Source: Apostichopus japonicus (lineage: Eukaryota; Echinodermata; Holothuroidea; Aspidochirotida; Stichopodidae). Taken from it: a stretch of 64,000 nucleotides of DNA. The translations under genes were made by a program, and so were the position numbers. The notes under the pieces are model-generated. The model ran no database searches. It saw only the letters and a list, made by a program, of their open reading frames with translations, and was not told where the DNA came from. Below are positions 16,538 to 29,277 of this stretch, in pieces (position 1 is the stretch's first letter; every line of letters begins with the position of its first letter). The stretch is from positions 7,417,501-7,481,500 of the forward strand of contig NC_092576.1 in NCBI RefSeq assembly GCF_037975245.1, in the 5' to 3' direction.

Positions 16538-17501
16538 GTAATTGATCCATCAGTCTTAAGATGTGTTTTTGTATTAAATATGATGTGATACCATTCCTTC
16601 ATTGATATATTTGTTATCATTATGATGATGATTTAATATTTGATCAACACCAGTTTTACTACTCTCCTGAAAGTCGATACATAATTAATTATTCACTAGC
16701 TTCGACGAAAATAGCCAGCACACTATAACTTTGCTATATTCGTTAAGTTTGAATCTACTAGAGTTTAATGATAATTTGTACCAAACTCAGGTAGATCTAA
16801 AACTAAGCAGATAATTTGTTAACTTTGGACAACATTTTCGTGTCCGTATATTTGTTGGAATACCTCACAACAGTCTGTTACCAAAGACAAATTATGATCC
16901 CAAAGGGGTTTACGTGAGTTCAATAAAAGTAAGTTGTTTTACATTACCTCTACCCTTGATTGCTTAATGTAGAATCTACGAAAATTTAAATAAGATATAT
17001 TGTCGCCCGTTGATGTTCCTATGGGTGTGTTTACTCGAAATTCACAATACGAAAGAGCGAAAGGAAAGGCCAAAAGAATGGTGCTTGTAAGTCTGTTTAC
17101 TAATTTATTCATAATAGTATAACATCTTAAATTTGGAATGACTTTAAATATGTGAACAATGACAAGAAAGAGATCACGTGTTTACGCTTCTGTGTGATAC
17201 GGCAGTATATTTCGATATCTTCCACTCTTCCACAACTTTGAGGTGAGAAAAACTTAAACTCCATTGTGCGTATCAGAAAAGTTATCAATTTTAATTGGAT
17301 CGATGTCTATGTGAATATCAACCAATCGTGACGTGTTTATCTGACATCGGGAGAAGATGAAGGTCTGGGAGAGCGTCTAAGGTATTCGATAAAAGTGTGG
17401 TTGACATTGTAACATAACAAAATGTAGACATCTATATGTATTGAAAAATCCCTTGTAAATTAATACCGTTACTACATATAAAGAAATCTCTTTTTTTTCA
17501 G

Positions 17502-17526
17502 GATTACCAACGTTACCTACTATAAA
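17502..17526 (+). CDS. Receptor gene 1 25-nt micro-exon
   Basis: The acceptor is ttttttttcag and the donor AAA|gtaagc, encoding GLPTLPTI. The paralogue has an exon of exactly the same length and phase at 29220-29244, which is the main support. Confidence 0.7.
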
Positions 17527-17715
17527 GTAAGCAAAGCTGTTTGACTCCCGATACTTATGTTACTAATGGTACTCCCGATACTAATCTTCTTTACATGTAA
17601 TGGGTATTCTAGGCTTATGGTGTTAAAGGAATTTCTCTGCAATATCAGAAATGTTACATTTCTTGAGAGTTGTGAGGTCTTAATGTTTCTTTAAAATACG
17701 TTAAAACACTCAATA

Positions 17716-17716
<1 letters not shown>

Positions 17717-17790
<74 letters not shown>

Positions 17791-17797
17791 TAGATAG

Positions 17798-17885
<88 letters not shown>
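17717..17885. repeat. (TA)n microsatellite at the site of missing kinase exons
   Basis: TA array with GATA and ACATA interruptions in the place where receptor gene 2 carries its juxtamembrane and N-lobe exons. At 17905-17965 a fragment with 'acaaagcgcacgatatct' follows, of the same type as the repeat at 59440. Confidence 0.95.
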
Positions 17886-17886
<1 letters not shown>

Positions 17887-18037
17887 TATATTATATTTAT
17901 GTGTATTGACTTACAAAGCGCACGATATCTACAAAGAGAAAGTGCATTCAGCGGCGCTGTACAAAACAAAAGTAAGTATATATATTTAATTTAACAGACT
18001 CTGTTCAAAGTATCTCTTTCGAGATCCGGCTTTAGGA

Positions 18038-21000
18038 ACCTTCTAGCTTTGAGGTTTATTTGAATTCTAGTATGTGTCAATAATGTCTACAAAGTATGTG
18101 TTTTTGTGTACATTTTATGCATCACTCGTCTTGCTCTTTGACTGATGTATGTGTAAGTGGGGGGTGGGGGGTGGGGGATGGATGGAAAGCCTCGGCTGTG
18201 ACGGATAAATAAAATGCAACAAAGGTTACCATAGCATACAATGTTACATTCAGCTATTGTAATACTACAATGAAGAACAAGAGATACAATGGAGAACAAT
18301 AGATACAGTTATAGCCGTATAAGTAGAGAGATGAAAGTTGCTTACGTCAATCAAGGAAGCAAATGTGAGTGTCACGTAATCCTTAGGTCAGGCGATAGTG
18401 GAAAATAAATAGATAGTAGATAATTAAATCATGAGAGACAATAAGGTAAAATAATCGAGCTCAACTCATCAGGAGCAGTTTGCATTTCAAGTGTTTGATT
18501 TTAGGTGTAAACTATCTGGTTTGAAGTTAAGGGATATATAAGACGGTAAAGAATGGAGACTTAAGGGCTTTTGTTCGAATTATTTTATTGAACATTTCAG
18601 CTCTTTACTAATCAGACGTCGCAGATTTCAACATTAAAAGGAGACATATTCTCATCACTGGCATGACTAGCCTGCAGAGCCCCTGGTCAAGAACGAGACT
18701 TCTGGCCCTTTGTTCTTATATTCATCTAAACCCAACTTGCCAACAAACAATACTCATGTAAAAGCTACAAAATTCTTTTTGGCTTCATTGCATTTGACTA
18801 GCTGTTTTAAACAGATGTTTTACAAATCTCGGAACCAACTTGTCTTGAGTTCCTAAAATAGAGGGCCAGAATTCAATAAACATTACTTTGTTACCCCTTG
18901 ATTCTGATGTAATTTAGCCTGCAATCTGTTTTGGGCTTTTCTCGCATAAATGAATATAGTTAGAGTGGCTTGTAATTTGGCCTACATTTTCAAAGCGTTT
19001 TATACAGTTTAACTTGAAACATATAGGTTTTCTCTGAGTTAAACATGCATAAGACAAGCAAATATATCATATTAGCCGTGCCTTATTTTCCTTACTGAAG
19101 TTTGTTGGTCAACTCGTTTCTAAAGTTTGCATTGAAGTAACACCAATTTTGTTATATTTTCTGATATTATTAAGTCATTGAATGAATTCGATTTTTTTCT
19201 TTAACTGCAGTCCCATTTTATGTGTACCTTGAGTACATGGAAAACGGGACATTAAGGAATTTCATGCTACGAAATTATCAGCAAAAACGGGATTCTGAAA
19301 ACATTTCCAACAGTCAACAAAGAGTTTCCTCAGAAGAACAGAAGCTAAACCTTGTTCGATTTTCAGTGGACGTTGTGGAAGGAATGTCTTACCTCTTTGT
19401 AAATAAGGTAAGCAACTAGTTTACAAATAAACTGACGTAGTGTTAAAAATTTGCAGTTTTACTTGTATTGCTCGTGGTTTGTGAAACTAAGACAAGTGCA
19501 TCAAACCTTTCAGTTGGCCTAAACTTACCAAAAAAAAACAGTGTGTAGAGGAAACAGTGAAAATCTTGCATGTTTTGGTACACATGACGTAACATGTTCC
19601 TTACATGTATTTGATTTTGTGAACGTAAACTATGGTAGTATATATCTAGTAGTTTAGTATCTACAATGTACGTGTTACGCAAATTTACTGTCACAACTCT
19701 CACGGAAATGAAAGTGTCATGTTGTTTGTTAAATAGATTTAAAGAGAAGTTCTCTTCAATATTGTTTAACAAGATACAATTGGCGAATGCATTCTGGAAG
19801 GGCTTCCATTAAATTACCTCTTTGAGCAGCTGTTTTGATTTCATAATCTTGATTTCATAAAGCCATAACTTGAATGGATCGGTCTGAAGGGTGACAATCA
19901 TGCATATTTAAATAATTATAGTTACTTAATGAATTGAAGTGTCAAAAGTCGTCGGTATAACTCTCATTTCGATAAAGTTTTCCTTAGTTTGAGGAAATAT
20001 AAAGTAGAAGTAAAAACTGCAATTTATTATTATTTCAGTCTATAAGGCAGCTATTTTAAGAAGCTAATCAGTCACATATGCACGAGGAACTTGCCGAGTG
20101 ACTGATTACTTAAACGTTTTGTCTTGTGGGTATCAAATCTGTAATTTAAGCTAAGTTTGAATTTTTAAAACGTGGAAGATGGGAAATCCTTGGATTGATA
20201 AAAAAGCCCAGTGGCACCTTACTTTGTTCGGCCAACGGTCGAACTCAGTACTTCACAAATGCCAGATATAATTGAATATATTGCCACCCTTGCACGATAA
20301 CCTTCATGTAAGAAATATCAAACCATAATAATACTGTGAGACTGAATGTTGTTTATGTTGGGGCAATACATGATTTATAAAGACTCCCTCAAATAAAGAG
20401 AGCGATTTCTATTATGGTTGCTCATTAATGCATCTATCAGTATATAACAATGAAAACAACGAGACCTAAATGTCTCTTTTATGTGTGATATCACTAATTA
20501 GTGAGCGTTATTATAATCTAAGCTAACCGACTGTATATATTATAGTTGCGTACTAGAATCGTTTCTTGCATTAAATGAAAGAAACATTACTCAATGCAAA
20601 CAATCATCCTAGTATAATTAAAACTGACCGAGAACGATACAAGATTTTTAATATGAATGCTTACTCATTAGCTCTTATTATGATAAACAATAAAAAATAA
20701 TATAATATGACCTAATGATGTCATTAGATTTATTTAAAAACAAATTGTTTACAATGAAAACGAAAGACTAGAGAAAGTACAGGACAACTAAATATAATGA
20801 ATATACGCCATTAAGTGATATATGATTATGATTATATACACACTTAACATATTGAAAGTACTTTAAATTTCTTTGATAGTGAAAGAAAATAAAATGTTAT
20901 ATTAATTTCCTGCAATTGCATACATCTATAAGTTGCGACCACCCATAGACAAGTAAATTAAATAAAAATTATTTTAAACTTCCTTGTGTGTCGTCGCTAA

Positions 21001-21384
21001 ACTGGACTTTTAACCTTGTCAAACGTTTTAAGTACTTTTTAGACACCATCAGAACTAGATTTGTGAAAATGAGCTTCCTTTTCAAGCCATACAAATCTTA
21101 ATTAGCATTTGACAATTTTAAAGACATTGATTTCTGACCCTAACCTCGTCTTAGATTGGTAAGCATATGCATAAATATGTATATATGAGGTGGAAAAAGA
21201 TCTTTGCCCCACACCCCTTACAAGTTTTGCAACCATCTTAAACATCACTGTGTTATTATAGTCACACCATACAGCAGGATAAAAATAAACAAACATACTA
21301 TAAACTCGTGCTTACAATAGCGTTGTAATATAACTATACCTTATGCTAGCTTTATTCCTTCGAAATATTTCACAAAACCTTAAT
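18038..21384 (+). repeat. Segmental duplication copy 1 (intron plus helix E exon)
   Basis: Nearly identical to 30660-34228 over more than 3 kb, apart from scattered substitutions and indels (for example about 70 bases near 18210 and a stretch near 19945). Both ends lie in introns. The flanking exons of the two genes are far more diverged. Confidence 0.9.
19211..19407 (+). CDS. Receptor gene 1 exon: kinase hinge to helix E
   Basis: Reads PFYVYLEYMENGTLRNFML, the beta-5/hinge/helix D signature of receptor tyrosine kinases. A polar insert follows, then LVRFSVDVVEGMSYLFVNK (helix E). Donor AAG|gtaagc, phase 0. It is almost identical to 31834-32030. Confidence 0.85.
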
Positions 21385-21429
21385 CTAACAATGCTATATG
21401 TTTGAATGTGTTTTACATGCTACCATCAG

Positions 21430-21552
21430 TTTCGCCATCCGGCTCTTACAACTTCCAAGGTTCTTATTAGTGTCAGCACCGGTAAGTGCAAGTTGTATGA
21501 TTTTGTGCCTGAAGACCATGCCAAGGACAGACTTCTTCGAATCATCGCTAAG
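21430..21552 (+). CDS. Receptor gene 1 exon: catalytic and activation loops, inactive
   Basis: The acceptor is catgctaccatcag. The 41 codons begin FRHPALTTSKVLI and contain CKLYDFVPED. Aligned with HRDLAARNVLV, the catalytic Asp is Ala and the Asn is Lys. The metal-binding Asp of DFG survives but Gly is Val. There is no typical autophosphorylated YY pair. Confidence 0.85.
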
Positions 21553-22629
21553 GTGAGGAAGTAATTCTATTCTTTATGCACTTTGAAGGTAAAATTTGTT
21601 CCATATTCTTCGTCGTGTATTTTGCTTGAAGGAGTCACACGACACTCATAGTTGATACAGCCACCACTGCTCATGTTCTGTAACACATGTTGTCGTGTTA
21701 CGAACACAAAGTAGTAATTACTGATGCACGGTTGTGTGCCATGAATAGAAGTTACTGTACTAACCATTTAGTTCGAGTTTATTAATACGCGATTGTAAAA
21801 TGAAGTCGTATCTAATCGTTTTATGCTGTAAGTAGGCCTATGGATATACCCGAAGATGGCATTTCTTCGTTCTCGGCATGACGAATAGGCGTAATTGAAA
21901 GAGAGTTGTAAACTGGAATCAAGTGGTATACCGTACCTTCTCATTCTCATCTTCATAAACTCATTGTCCTGTCGTGTAGTTCTTTGTCTTACATGGGAAC
22001 AAGTTAACAGCTTTACAGTTGTTACATTGTCATGTGTAACACAGGTTACCGTGTTACGAACACAAAGTAGTTATTATTGATGCACGGTTGTGGGACATGA
22101 ACAGTATTTGCTGTACCGGCTATGAGTATCGACTGCTGCTTTAAGACTATTTAAATTGTCTAAAACATGCAATGGGGCTATATACGTTACCTTTTGTCTT
22201 TTCTCCGTGCGTTTATTTCTTCATACTTATCAGTTGAGTACATCCCTTTCGGAACTTTTTTTTCTGCATTGTACTTTGTGTTGATGCCACTTGGTGCCGT
22301 TACGGGATAAAACTGAAAACGTCATTGGCTTAAATACATGACTGAAAGGAAATTGATGTGACTGATATCTTACAGCTTAAAGTAAACTTTTCGTACTTTA
22401 TAAGTTAAAACTAACAACATTATTGCCTCTGACTAATCGTACGTTTCACAATAAGCTTGCGAAAATACTACCTCATCCATTTGTGATATGTGTTTTTTTT
22501 TGTACTTATGATTTAGATTTGAAGGAGAATAAACAGGTCATCCGAAGACAAAAATCAGTTTATGCAAAGAGCTATGTACTTGACGTAAATATTATTTCTT
22601 TTATATCCTTTTTACCTTAAACCATTTAG

Positions 22630-22741
22630 AAAAATGCACCATTAGCTTGGCTTCCTCCTGAAAGTATCTTCTTTCGGCAATACTGTGAAAAGTCTGATGT
22701 CTGGTCGTTATCTGTTGCTCTTTGGGAAATATTTTCACTCG
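22630..22741 (+). CDS. Receptor gene 1 exon: APE-equivalent and helix F
   Basis: Reads [10 protein letters not shown] (the RWMAPESI block with PPE), then [18 protein letters not shown], the conserved helix F core including its Asp. The donor is CTCG|gtaagc, phase 1. Confidence 0.9.
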
Positions 22742-23128
22742 GTAAGCTTTTGTATCAGGAAATTAATATTATTTTCTGTTTTACTCTTGTGCGAATGTAA
22801 ATTAAGTAATTGTTATATGATATAAATCATGAAATCAACTGAAATTATATAAATTTATCGACATTCTGCAAACGCCATTTAACAAAAATGTTCTATGATC
22901 TTAGTCACATATCAAACAATAGTTCTGCGCGTAGCTACCACAATTATGTCTTTTAACCAATCAGAAGTGACGCAGATTATCAAAAAGAAAGTAGAAGCAA
23001 TAACACATTGTTACACGCTACCTGTGTAAAGTTGTTAATAAATGTGTTCATGACTCTTTTGGTTTTTCATTAAGAACTATAGGCTATTCTGCTTAGATTA
23101 TTTCTAGTTTTTTAATCTGCTTCTTTAG

Positions 23129-23225
23129 GAGAAACTCCATACAGTGGTCTGTCAGGAGACGAAATCGAGAGTCACATACGGAATGGAAGTTATTTGTCTC
23201 AACCAATGTCTTGTCCTGGGACAAT
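23129..23225 (+). CDS. Receptor gene 1 exon: helix G region
   Basis: Reads GETPYSGLSGDEIESHIRNG then YLSQPMSCPG, matching the GETPY and G.RL..P segments of tyrosine kinases. The donor is ACAAT|gtaagg, phase 2. Confidence 0.85.
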
Positions 23226-23698
23226 GTAAGGTTTAGTAGCAAAGTTTACATCTGATCGGCTTTAATTACCCGTTTCACTAACCAATTTCTTGTCCCAGAT
23301 CAATGTATGAACGATATCAATAACATCTAAACAAGTCAATTAAAGTTGTGTCGGTTACTTACTTCTTGCAAATGCTATTAAAATATCCGTCTCAAAGTCT
23401 GGGTATACGCTTTAGTGATGATTACGGTAGTAGTTTGCCCAGCAGCTTGTAATTAATGTTGTACTCCCTTCCGGTAGTCCTCAAAATCAAAATTCAATTG
23501 ACCTCTTGACTTCCAATCCCAGTTTTTAATATAATATTGATTACATCTATCTAAGACAAGTTTCATATATGCCACTTTACTCCATATTGTTGACCGTTCT
23601 TATATCAGAATCCAACTTAACTGTTGCTCTAAACTAGCATGTAAATATTTGCCCTATTCATAACATCCATGTGCAATACGCTTCATATTTTTATTTAG

Positions 23699-23836
23699 CT
23701 TTGGAGTTATGTTATCTTCGTGGGATATAACAACTTCCTCCAGACCATCATTTGAACAGCTACAACAGCAGATGAGACTTGTGTTAGCTTCAATGGAAGA
23801 GATAGATTTGGCATTTTTAGTCGATTTTTCGAAATT

Positions 23837-23837
<1 letters not shown>
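23699..23837 (+). CDS. Receptor gene 1 exon: C-lobe end (helices H and I)
   Basis: Reads VMLSSWDITTSSRPSFEQL, the W....RP.F kinase ending, then a helical segment to DFSKF. The phase-fitting donor is TTT|gtatat, which is the first unit of a (TA)n array, so this boundary is less sure than the others. Confidence 0.75.

Positions 23838-23889
<52 letters not shown>
23838..23889. repeat. (TA)n array forming the splice donor of receptor gene 1
   Basis: The array starts at the predicted donor itself (gtatatata...), immediately after the last kinase codon. Confidence 0.9.
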
Positions 23890-23890
<1 letters not shown>

Positions 23891-24060
23891 TTTATGTGTG
23901 AATACAAAGTTCTAAGCTAACTCTAACAAAAGATTGCATATCACGAAGAAAACCACACGAAAAAATAAGTAAAAAACGTCCTAACTGTAATAATACCGTG
24001 TAACGAGGGTTCGAAACCGGGCCTCCCGCTTTATATGGACACTAATTATACATAGAGTCA
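23890..24060 (-). mobile_element. Decayed tRNA-derived SINE
   Basis: A B-box-like 'ggttcgaaacc' at 24008-24018 is followed by 'gggcctcccgct', which also occurs in the SINE at 15903. It is likewise next to a (TA)n array, but degenerate. Confidence 0.55.
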
Positions 24061-24106
24061 TAGAAGATATAAATTTACATTTTTTATTTACTTTTTTCTT
24101 CTTTAG

Positions 24107-24196
24107 GATACGGTCAACAATTGTATTGCCGACAATGGCGATAACTCATACTTCAATTTGGAAGAACCCAGTTGCAACTATAACAGTTACATATAG
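24107..24196 (+). CDS. Receptor gene 1 last exon: tyrosine tail
   Basis: The acceptor is ttttttcttctttag. The 29 codons begin DTVNNC, enter in phase 0 and end at TAG. The tail has NSYFNLEE, a YxN motif as bound by Grb2 SH2 domains when phosphorylated, plus two further tyrosines (NYNSYI). Confidence 0.7.
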   Translation, partial: DTVNNCIADNGDNSYFNLEEPSCNYNSYI

Positions 24197-24433
24197 CCAA
24201 GACCTACAATAACAGTCTGTTCATTCGTCGAATTATTTAACGACTATGCTGAGGCTGTAAAAGAAACATTTAATAATATTTTGATCGACGCAAAAGTTAC
24301 AAAGAGATGTTATTATCAAAAATGTCGAGTCACCGATGTTTCTTTAAACGGCAAAATATTAACCCAACAACTGTAATTATTGTCAAGGCACGTATATATT
24401 TTAATAGTTTTTCGAATCATGTAGCCTACATGA

Positions 24434-24449
24434 GAATAAATCAATAAAC
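24434..24449 (+). terminator. Candidate polyadenylation signals of receptor gene 1
   Basis: Two AATAAA hexamers within 15 bases, about 240 bases after the TAG at 24196. Confidence 0.5.
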
Positions 24450-24666
24450 AAAGTTGTCTGCGTTGTAAATAAGTAATATGTAATAATGTATGTAAGTATT
24501 GTATGTATTTTAGATCCTCTTGCAAGTAGGAACTTGTGAAGAAGCCTCATTGGCTTATCAAAGCCACAAGCTGACCGAAGTCTCTTAGATTCATATTTTA
24601 ACATCTATGATTATGAATTGTCAATTGTCAACAACTTTGTAACTGGACGACATACATTAATCTTGT

Positions 24667-24735
24667 AGTGACTCGAACTCGGGACCTTATGAATGAAAGG
24701 AACCGGCGTTAACCACTGAGCAAACACTCCCTAAT
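24667..24735 (-). mobile_element. tRNA-like SINE head
   Basis: The minus strand reads tgctcagtggttaacgcc (A box) and gagttcgagtc (B box, 24670-24680), spaced as in a tRNA. There is no foldable acceptor stem, so a functional tRNA is unlikely. Confidence 0.65.
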
Positions 24736-26783
24736 GATTTCGGTTCGGTTTCGTATGCCTATAGCCGCTGGGATTTCCAGTAAGAGCAGGTCTGTAGTAC
24801 CACAGGTAACCTACGATCCATGTATTGCAGTAAAATACAACCCAATAAAGTTTGCATGCCCTATACAACTTTGCCTTCAACAAACACCCTTTTGCCTTGT
24901 TTACTTCGTTTCCATACCTCACTTGTCGCTTGGTTTGACATTTTTTCAGCCTTTTGGGGAAAATATCATAGAAAGTTACATTTTCTGCTTATCTTGTGAT
25001 ATCATATAAAAGCTTGAACATATATGTAATTTAATGTTAACCCATATTACATATAGTGGTGCCTGTGAGGTAAGCAAATCGGGTGCTCTGGTTTTTACAT
25101 TCCGAGGTGGAGTAAATGTATGTCATTAATAGTACGATCACGACCCCCCCCCCCCACCCTTCCCCTTCCAAGAATGCGTGGCAAATTGTAATATCACTGG
25201 GTTCAATGAGATTCGCCTTTTTCTCTATCGTCAGGCATCTGAGCTATCAGTATCCTCTCGCTTACGTTAAGTTACGTATAACCGACTTTCGCAAACCCCA
25301 TTTGGGCGTGTGGGAGTGGCTAAGCCGCTTGTACGTGTCATATACCCATTCAACGCGCAATGCATGCATCTTTACCTGCAGCCTTTTCTTGTTGTTTTTC
25401 TATTATTCTTTGTACAGCAACTTAAACCTGCCTTATAAAATAATCCAGGTCTCTATGTGGGATTTTGTTACTTTAACAACTTTAAGATCATTGAAGAGAC
25501 AATAGTTGTAAAACCATATATGAAAACGATTGAGCTTTATAGTAACACCCCCCCCCACAACGCCCCTTCCCAAGCATAGTTATTGTGGAATACCAATGGT
25601 TTCTATGCATATGTGTTCCGTGGTCACACCGCACCTCAAAAACATTGGGAGTTACTACGCAAGCTGGCGGCATCTGGTCTTTTTTCGATCCTTAAAATCA
25701 ACCGACAAGCCTCTGAAAAGACAACGAAGAACCAAGTTAAAGTGCTTTGACATTCAATTGAAGGCCACGTCACTTACTACACACTTGGACGTACGGTATA
25801 AACCGAGGATAGAGATGAGGTGGGGTGAGGTCCCAAACCGATGCCAATTTGGTCCCAAACTGTGAGTAGAATTCAACCTGGTCTTACAACAAGAAACAAA
25901 TAAAACTAATAGTAATGAAACAACAATGTAGATGTAGAAAACCATATTGAGTTGAACGCCTCATTGTATAGCGTCACCACTTTAAAAGATTACGTAGTGG
26001 ACATAATATGAGGTATGTCATCGCATTTCGAAGACCATTTTGAGGAGCAGATGTTTTGTTAAACACATTTCTTCACTTATATTTTGATTAATTTAAAAAG
26101 CTATACTGCATATATTTATTTCAGTCCTTTGTTAATACAAGACATATTTTGTTCATAATGTGCAGTCTTTTAACCAGTTACACTGTAGTACTTTTGGGAA
26201 AGTATACAAAGTGGTCCATTGTGTGCTTGAAACGACATGAAGCAAACCAAAATAGGTGTTCTAACATTCTGTCTTTTATGTTCACTAAACTTAGTTATGA
26301 ATATTGATAATAGACCCCGTTAATAACCAACGTAAAAATGGCTACGCTACGGACTATTGGAGACAGCTTCTCTGTCACTCTCAAAGAAAAGCGTCTACAT
26401 AGTCGAGATTCGGAGTGAATGACATTTGTTTCAGTTATTCGGTGAGGGTAACACCTACGTTTTGTAAAAACAAAAGAGATAGAGACCACATCACTGTGAC
26501 GATTCCTGGTGTTAATCAAAGGGAAGGGAATTATATGGAAATGTGCCAACCTAGTGTAGCCTATTTTGTTTATTAAATCCATATTCGAAGTCAAACCGAA
26601 TGAACCCAAATGTTGTTTTCCCATTAAATGTAAGTATTGGGACATATAGTTTCACTTTCATCATTTAGTGCAGCCTAAGTTATTTGAAAGCGAACCAATA
26701 TTATTTCCTGTCAGATTAAATTCAAGCTGCTGACGAAGGTGTTTATACGCTCATTCTTCAGTTAATAGTACACACAAATCAAA
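24736..26783. other. Intergenic between receptor genes
   Basis: Contains poly-C tracts near 25145 and 25550. No exon with matching splice sites is recognised. Confidence 0.6.
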
Positions 26784-27114
26784 ATGGTCAAATATTTTTG
26801 TTTAAAGTGGATGGTCGTTTTTGCCCTCTTTGGCTTCAAGGAACTTGTCATTACTAGCGGAAAACGGATCACTGGAAGTGTTTCGGAAACATTGGTACTT
26901 GATTGTCCAGTAAAGGAAACATTCAACTCTGAAAGCTGGTGGTATAATACGAAACGTCTGTATACAGAGAATACTTATTTTGTAGACGACGGAAAGATGA
27001 AGTTAACGTCTAATTACTCGCTAGTGTTACTTCATCCAGCCGTGTCGGATACTGGTACATACATCTGTATGCAACGTGGCTCTGTACTTGAAGAATACAA
27101 CGTTGAGATAAAAG
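26784..27114 (+). CDS. Receptor gene 2 exon: signal peptide and Ig1
   Basis: Leader LKWMVVFALFGFKELV; Ig domain with LVLDC, SWWYNTK and DTGTYIC. The donor is AAAG|gtgagg, phase 1. Sequence similarity to receptor gene 1 Ig1 is modest although landmarks align. Confidence 0.8.
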
Positions 27115-27394
27115 GTGAGGATTAAACACAGTATCTGTTTGCATGTATGTAGCTCGACAGCTTGTTAGTAATTCTATCTACATAGACTCACATCTATGTA
27201 TATACATTTATATATATTCTTGATACATATATATATATATATATATATATTGTCTGCGTTATTCTCTCTAGTTATCTAGCCATCCACCCATTTATCCATC
27301 AATTCATCTTTCAACCTATCTCTCTACCCACTTTACATCCACCCATCGGTCTATACTTTATTAACCTATGCGGATATTTGTTATCATTACACAG

Positions 27395-27715
27395 TTTCGC
27401 CAAATGCATTTTACTTGGAAGTAAACAACATGAATGTCTCTGATGGCGATCACATTTTTCTCCTCGGTGATGAGAATATCAATGCATCATGTCACTTAGT
27501 GGGAGCAAGACAATCAAACAACCTAACTTGGCAAGTGAAAAGTGAAACAGTTATTCCTTCTCACTATTCTTTTCCAACGTCTAATAATGAAGCATTCGAT
27601 ATTGTCTCGAGGATTTATTTTCAGCCGAATACATCGAATGGAACGATCGCCTGTCTTCTACTTTCATCAGATAGCACAACTGAACAGAATATTACAGTCC
27701 AGTTCAGTACCAATG
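27395..27715 (+). CDS. Receptor gene 2 exon: Ig2
   Basis: The acceptor is cattacacag. It starts VSPNAFYLEVNNMNVSDGD, close to receptor gene 1 (SSFYMEVNNDNVSDG). It has NASC and IAC as the cysteine pair and LTWQV. The donor is AATG|gtgagt. Confidence 0.8.
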
Positions 27716-28723
27716 GTGAGTTCATGTGGTAAAGTTTGAGTAAGTAACTTATAATGCACGTATCACTGTCAAAAATTTAATATATTTCTTTAATTATCTA
27801 ATTATATCGTTACTTATACATAGGTAATAGAAGAAAAAAACAGATTCTACAGGTTTACAAAACTGCAAGATAGATATGTTTGTTATCCTTTCAGGTAACA
27901 AAAACAAAATTTCTTTAATCAATAACCCATCCGTTTCCTTATCACTGCATAGTTTTTGGAACACATACGGTATCTTTCCACAGAGCAGTATGTGTCCTAT
28001 ACCTCGAGATTAGGCACCAAAACCTTTAACGGTAGAGGAAGTAAACGTTAACTTGAATAGATTCGTAACATATTTCTTGTAAGTAAGCATCTGATCTTTG
28101 CTGAAGCAGCAAGTATTTCAATAGCACGTTACGCATCTTTTGATTTGAACAAGTGCATGATGCTGGCCAGAAGTAAGGGATGTTACCTGCTCAAATGGTT
28201 TACATTTACATTTATATACTTGTCACTAGTATCATCATGCAAGATAAACTTAGATAAGAAACCTGAACAGCTTAATGTACTTTTGTGTGCGTTTAATGCA
28301 TACAGAAGTGGGGTGCTGGGATTGTCCATAGAAAACTGACGTTTGCGCTTCATATTAGCTGGAAAACAGGAAATTGTTTCATCGATTGCAAAATAATCAG
28401 ATGCATCCGATTGCCGAGCCACGCGCGATAACGCTATGAATATTGAATTGATTACAATATTAATACACAAATTAATCACCAGCTCGTAGCTTATTAAAGG
28501 AAGCTTTACCAAAGCTTTAAAGGACACGGTTGTAATATAATTGTCAAATTCAACTTATTATATACAATTTCCACATATAAATTATGTTTTTGTTCACTTC
28601 TTGGTCTAGGAAGTAGGTCAGTGTATGAAGTCTACATTTTACAATAAACTGTTTGTATTCCTATATATGAAGTATCTTTAAGTATTACGGCCAGGCAACT
28701 ACAATATTTTGTTTGTATTTCAG

Positions 28724-28849
28724 AAACGATTCACCTCTCAATTGTAGAGCCAAATGGATCGATTTGGACGTACATGGTGACAAAAGTCGTAACGTCAGTT
28801 TTCGGTTTCTTTGTAATTACGATGTTGGTATGCCTGGCTTGCATTAAAG
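28724..28849 (+). CDS. Receptor gene 2 exon: transmembrane helix
   Basis: The acceptor is ttgtatttcag. Helix VVTSVFGFFVITMLVCLAC then IKG; donor AAAG|gtaaca. Same phase and place as 16406-16537. Confidence 0.8.
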
Positions 28850-29219
28850 GTAACAACGTTTAAACACATTATGGTAAAGCTTTAACTTGGCTACCTTGAA
28901 AGTTAAAACTATTAATTAGCCACAATTCTTAGGCGACAGACGCACGCTATATTTTATCAAGTAGTATTTCGTTTATACGTCTACGTTTGTTGTTATAAAA
29001 ACCCATCAGCTAAGTTTATTTTGTTAACTGATGATGCTGATAGAAACGTATTATATTTTCACGTACTGTGTTAACACTTCCGTGATATCGTTTATAGCTA
29101 ATTTCAAACGCGTTGATCAAGAGGGAAAATAGGGGGGGGGGGGAGGGGGGAGGTACTTGTGTAATGAGTTGCCATTTCGAACCGTAAGTAAACAATAATC
29201 ATTTTTTCCTTTTTTACAG

Positions 29220-29244
29220 GATTAACAACGTCATTTCATAGAAA
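29220..29244 (+). CDS. Receptor gene 2 25-nt micro-exon
   Basis: The acceptor is ttttttacag, the product GLTTSFHR and the donor AAA|gtaagt. Same length and phase as its partner in receptor gene 1. Confidence 0.7.
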
Positions 29245-29277
29245 GTAAGTTGTCATATGTCTTTTATTTTCTTTTAG

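Noticed and set aside
17905-17990. Possible kinase beta-3 exon (AALYKTK before gtaagt) in receptor gene 1
   Set aside because: The sequence matches a common interspersed repeat of the type at 59440, and phase and length do not fit the N-lobe exon of the paralogue.
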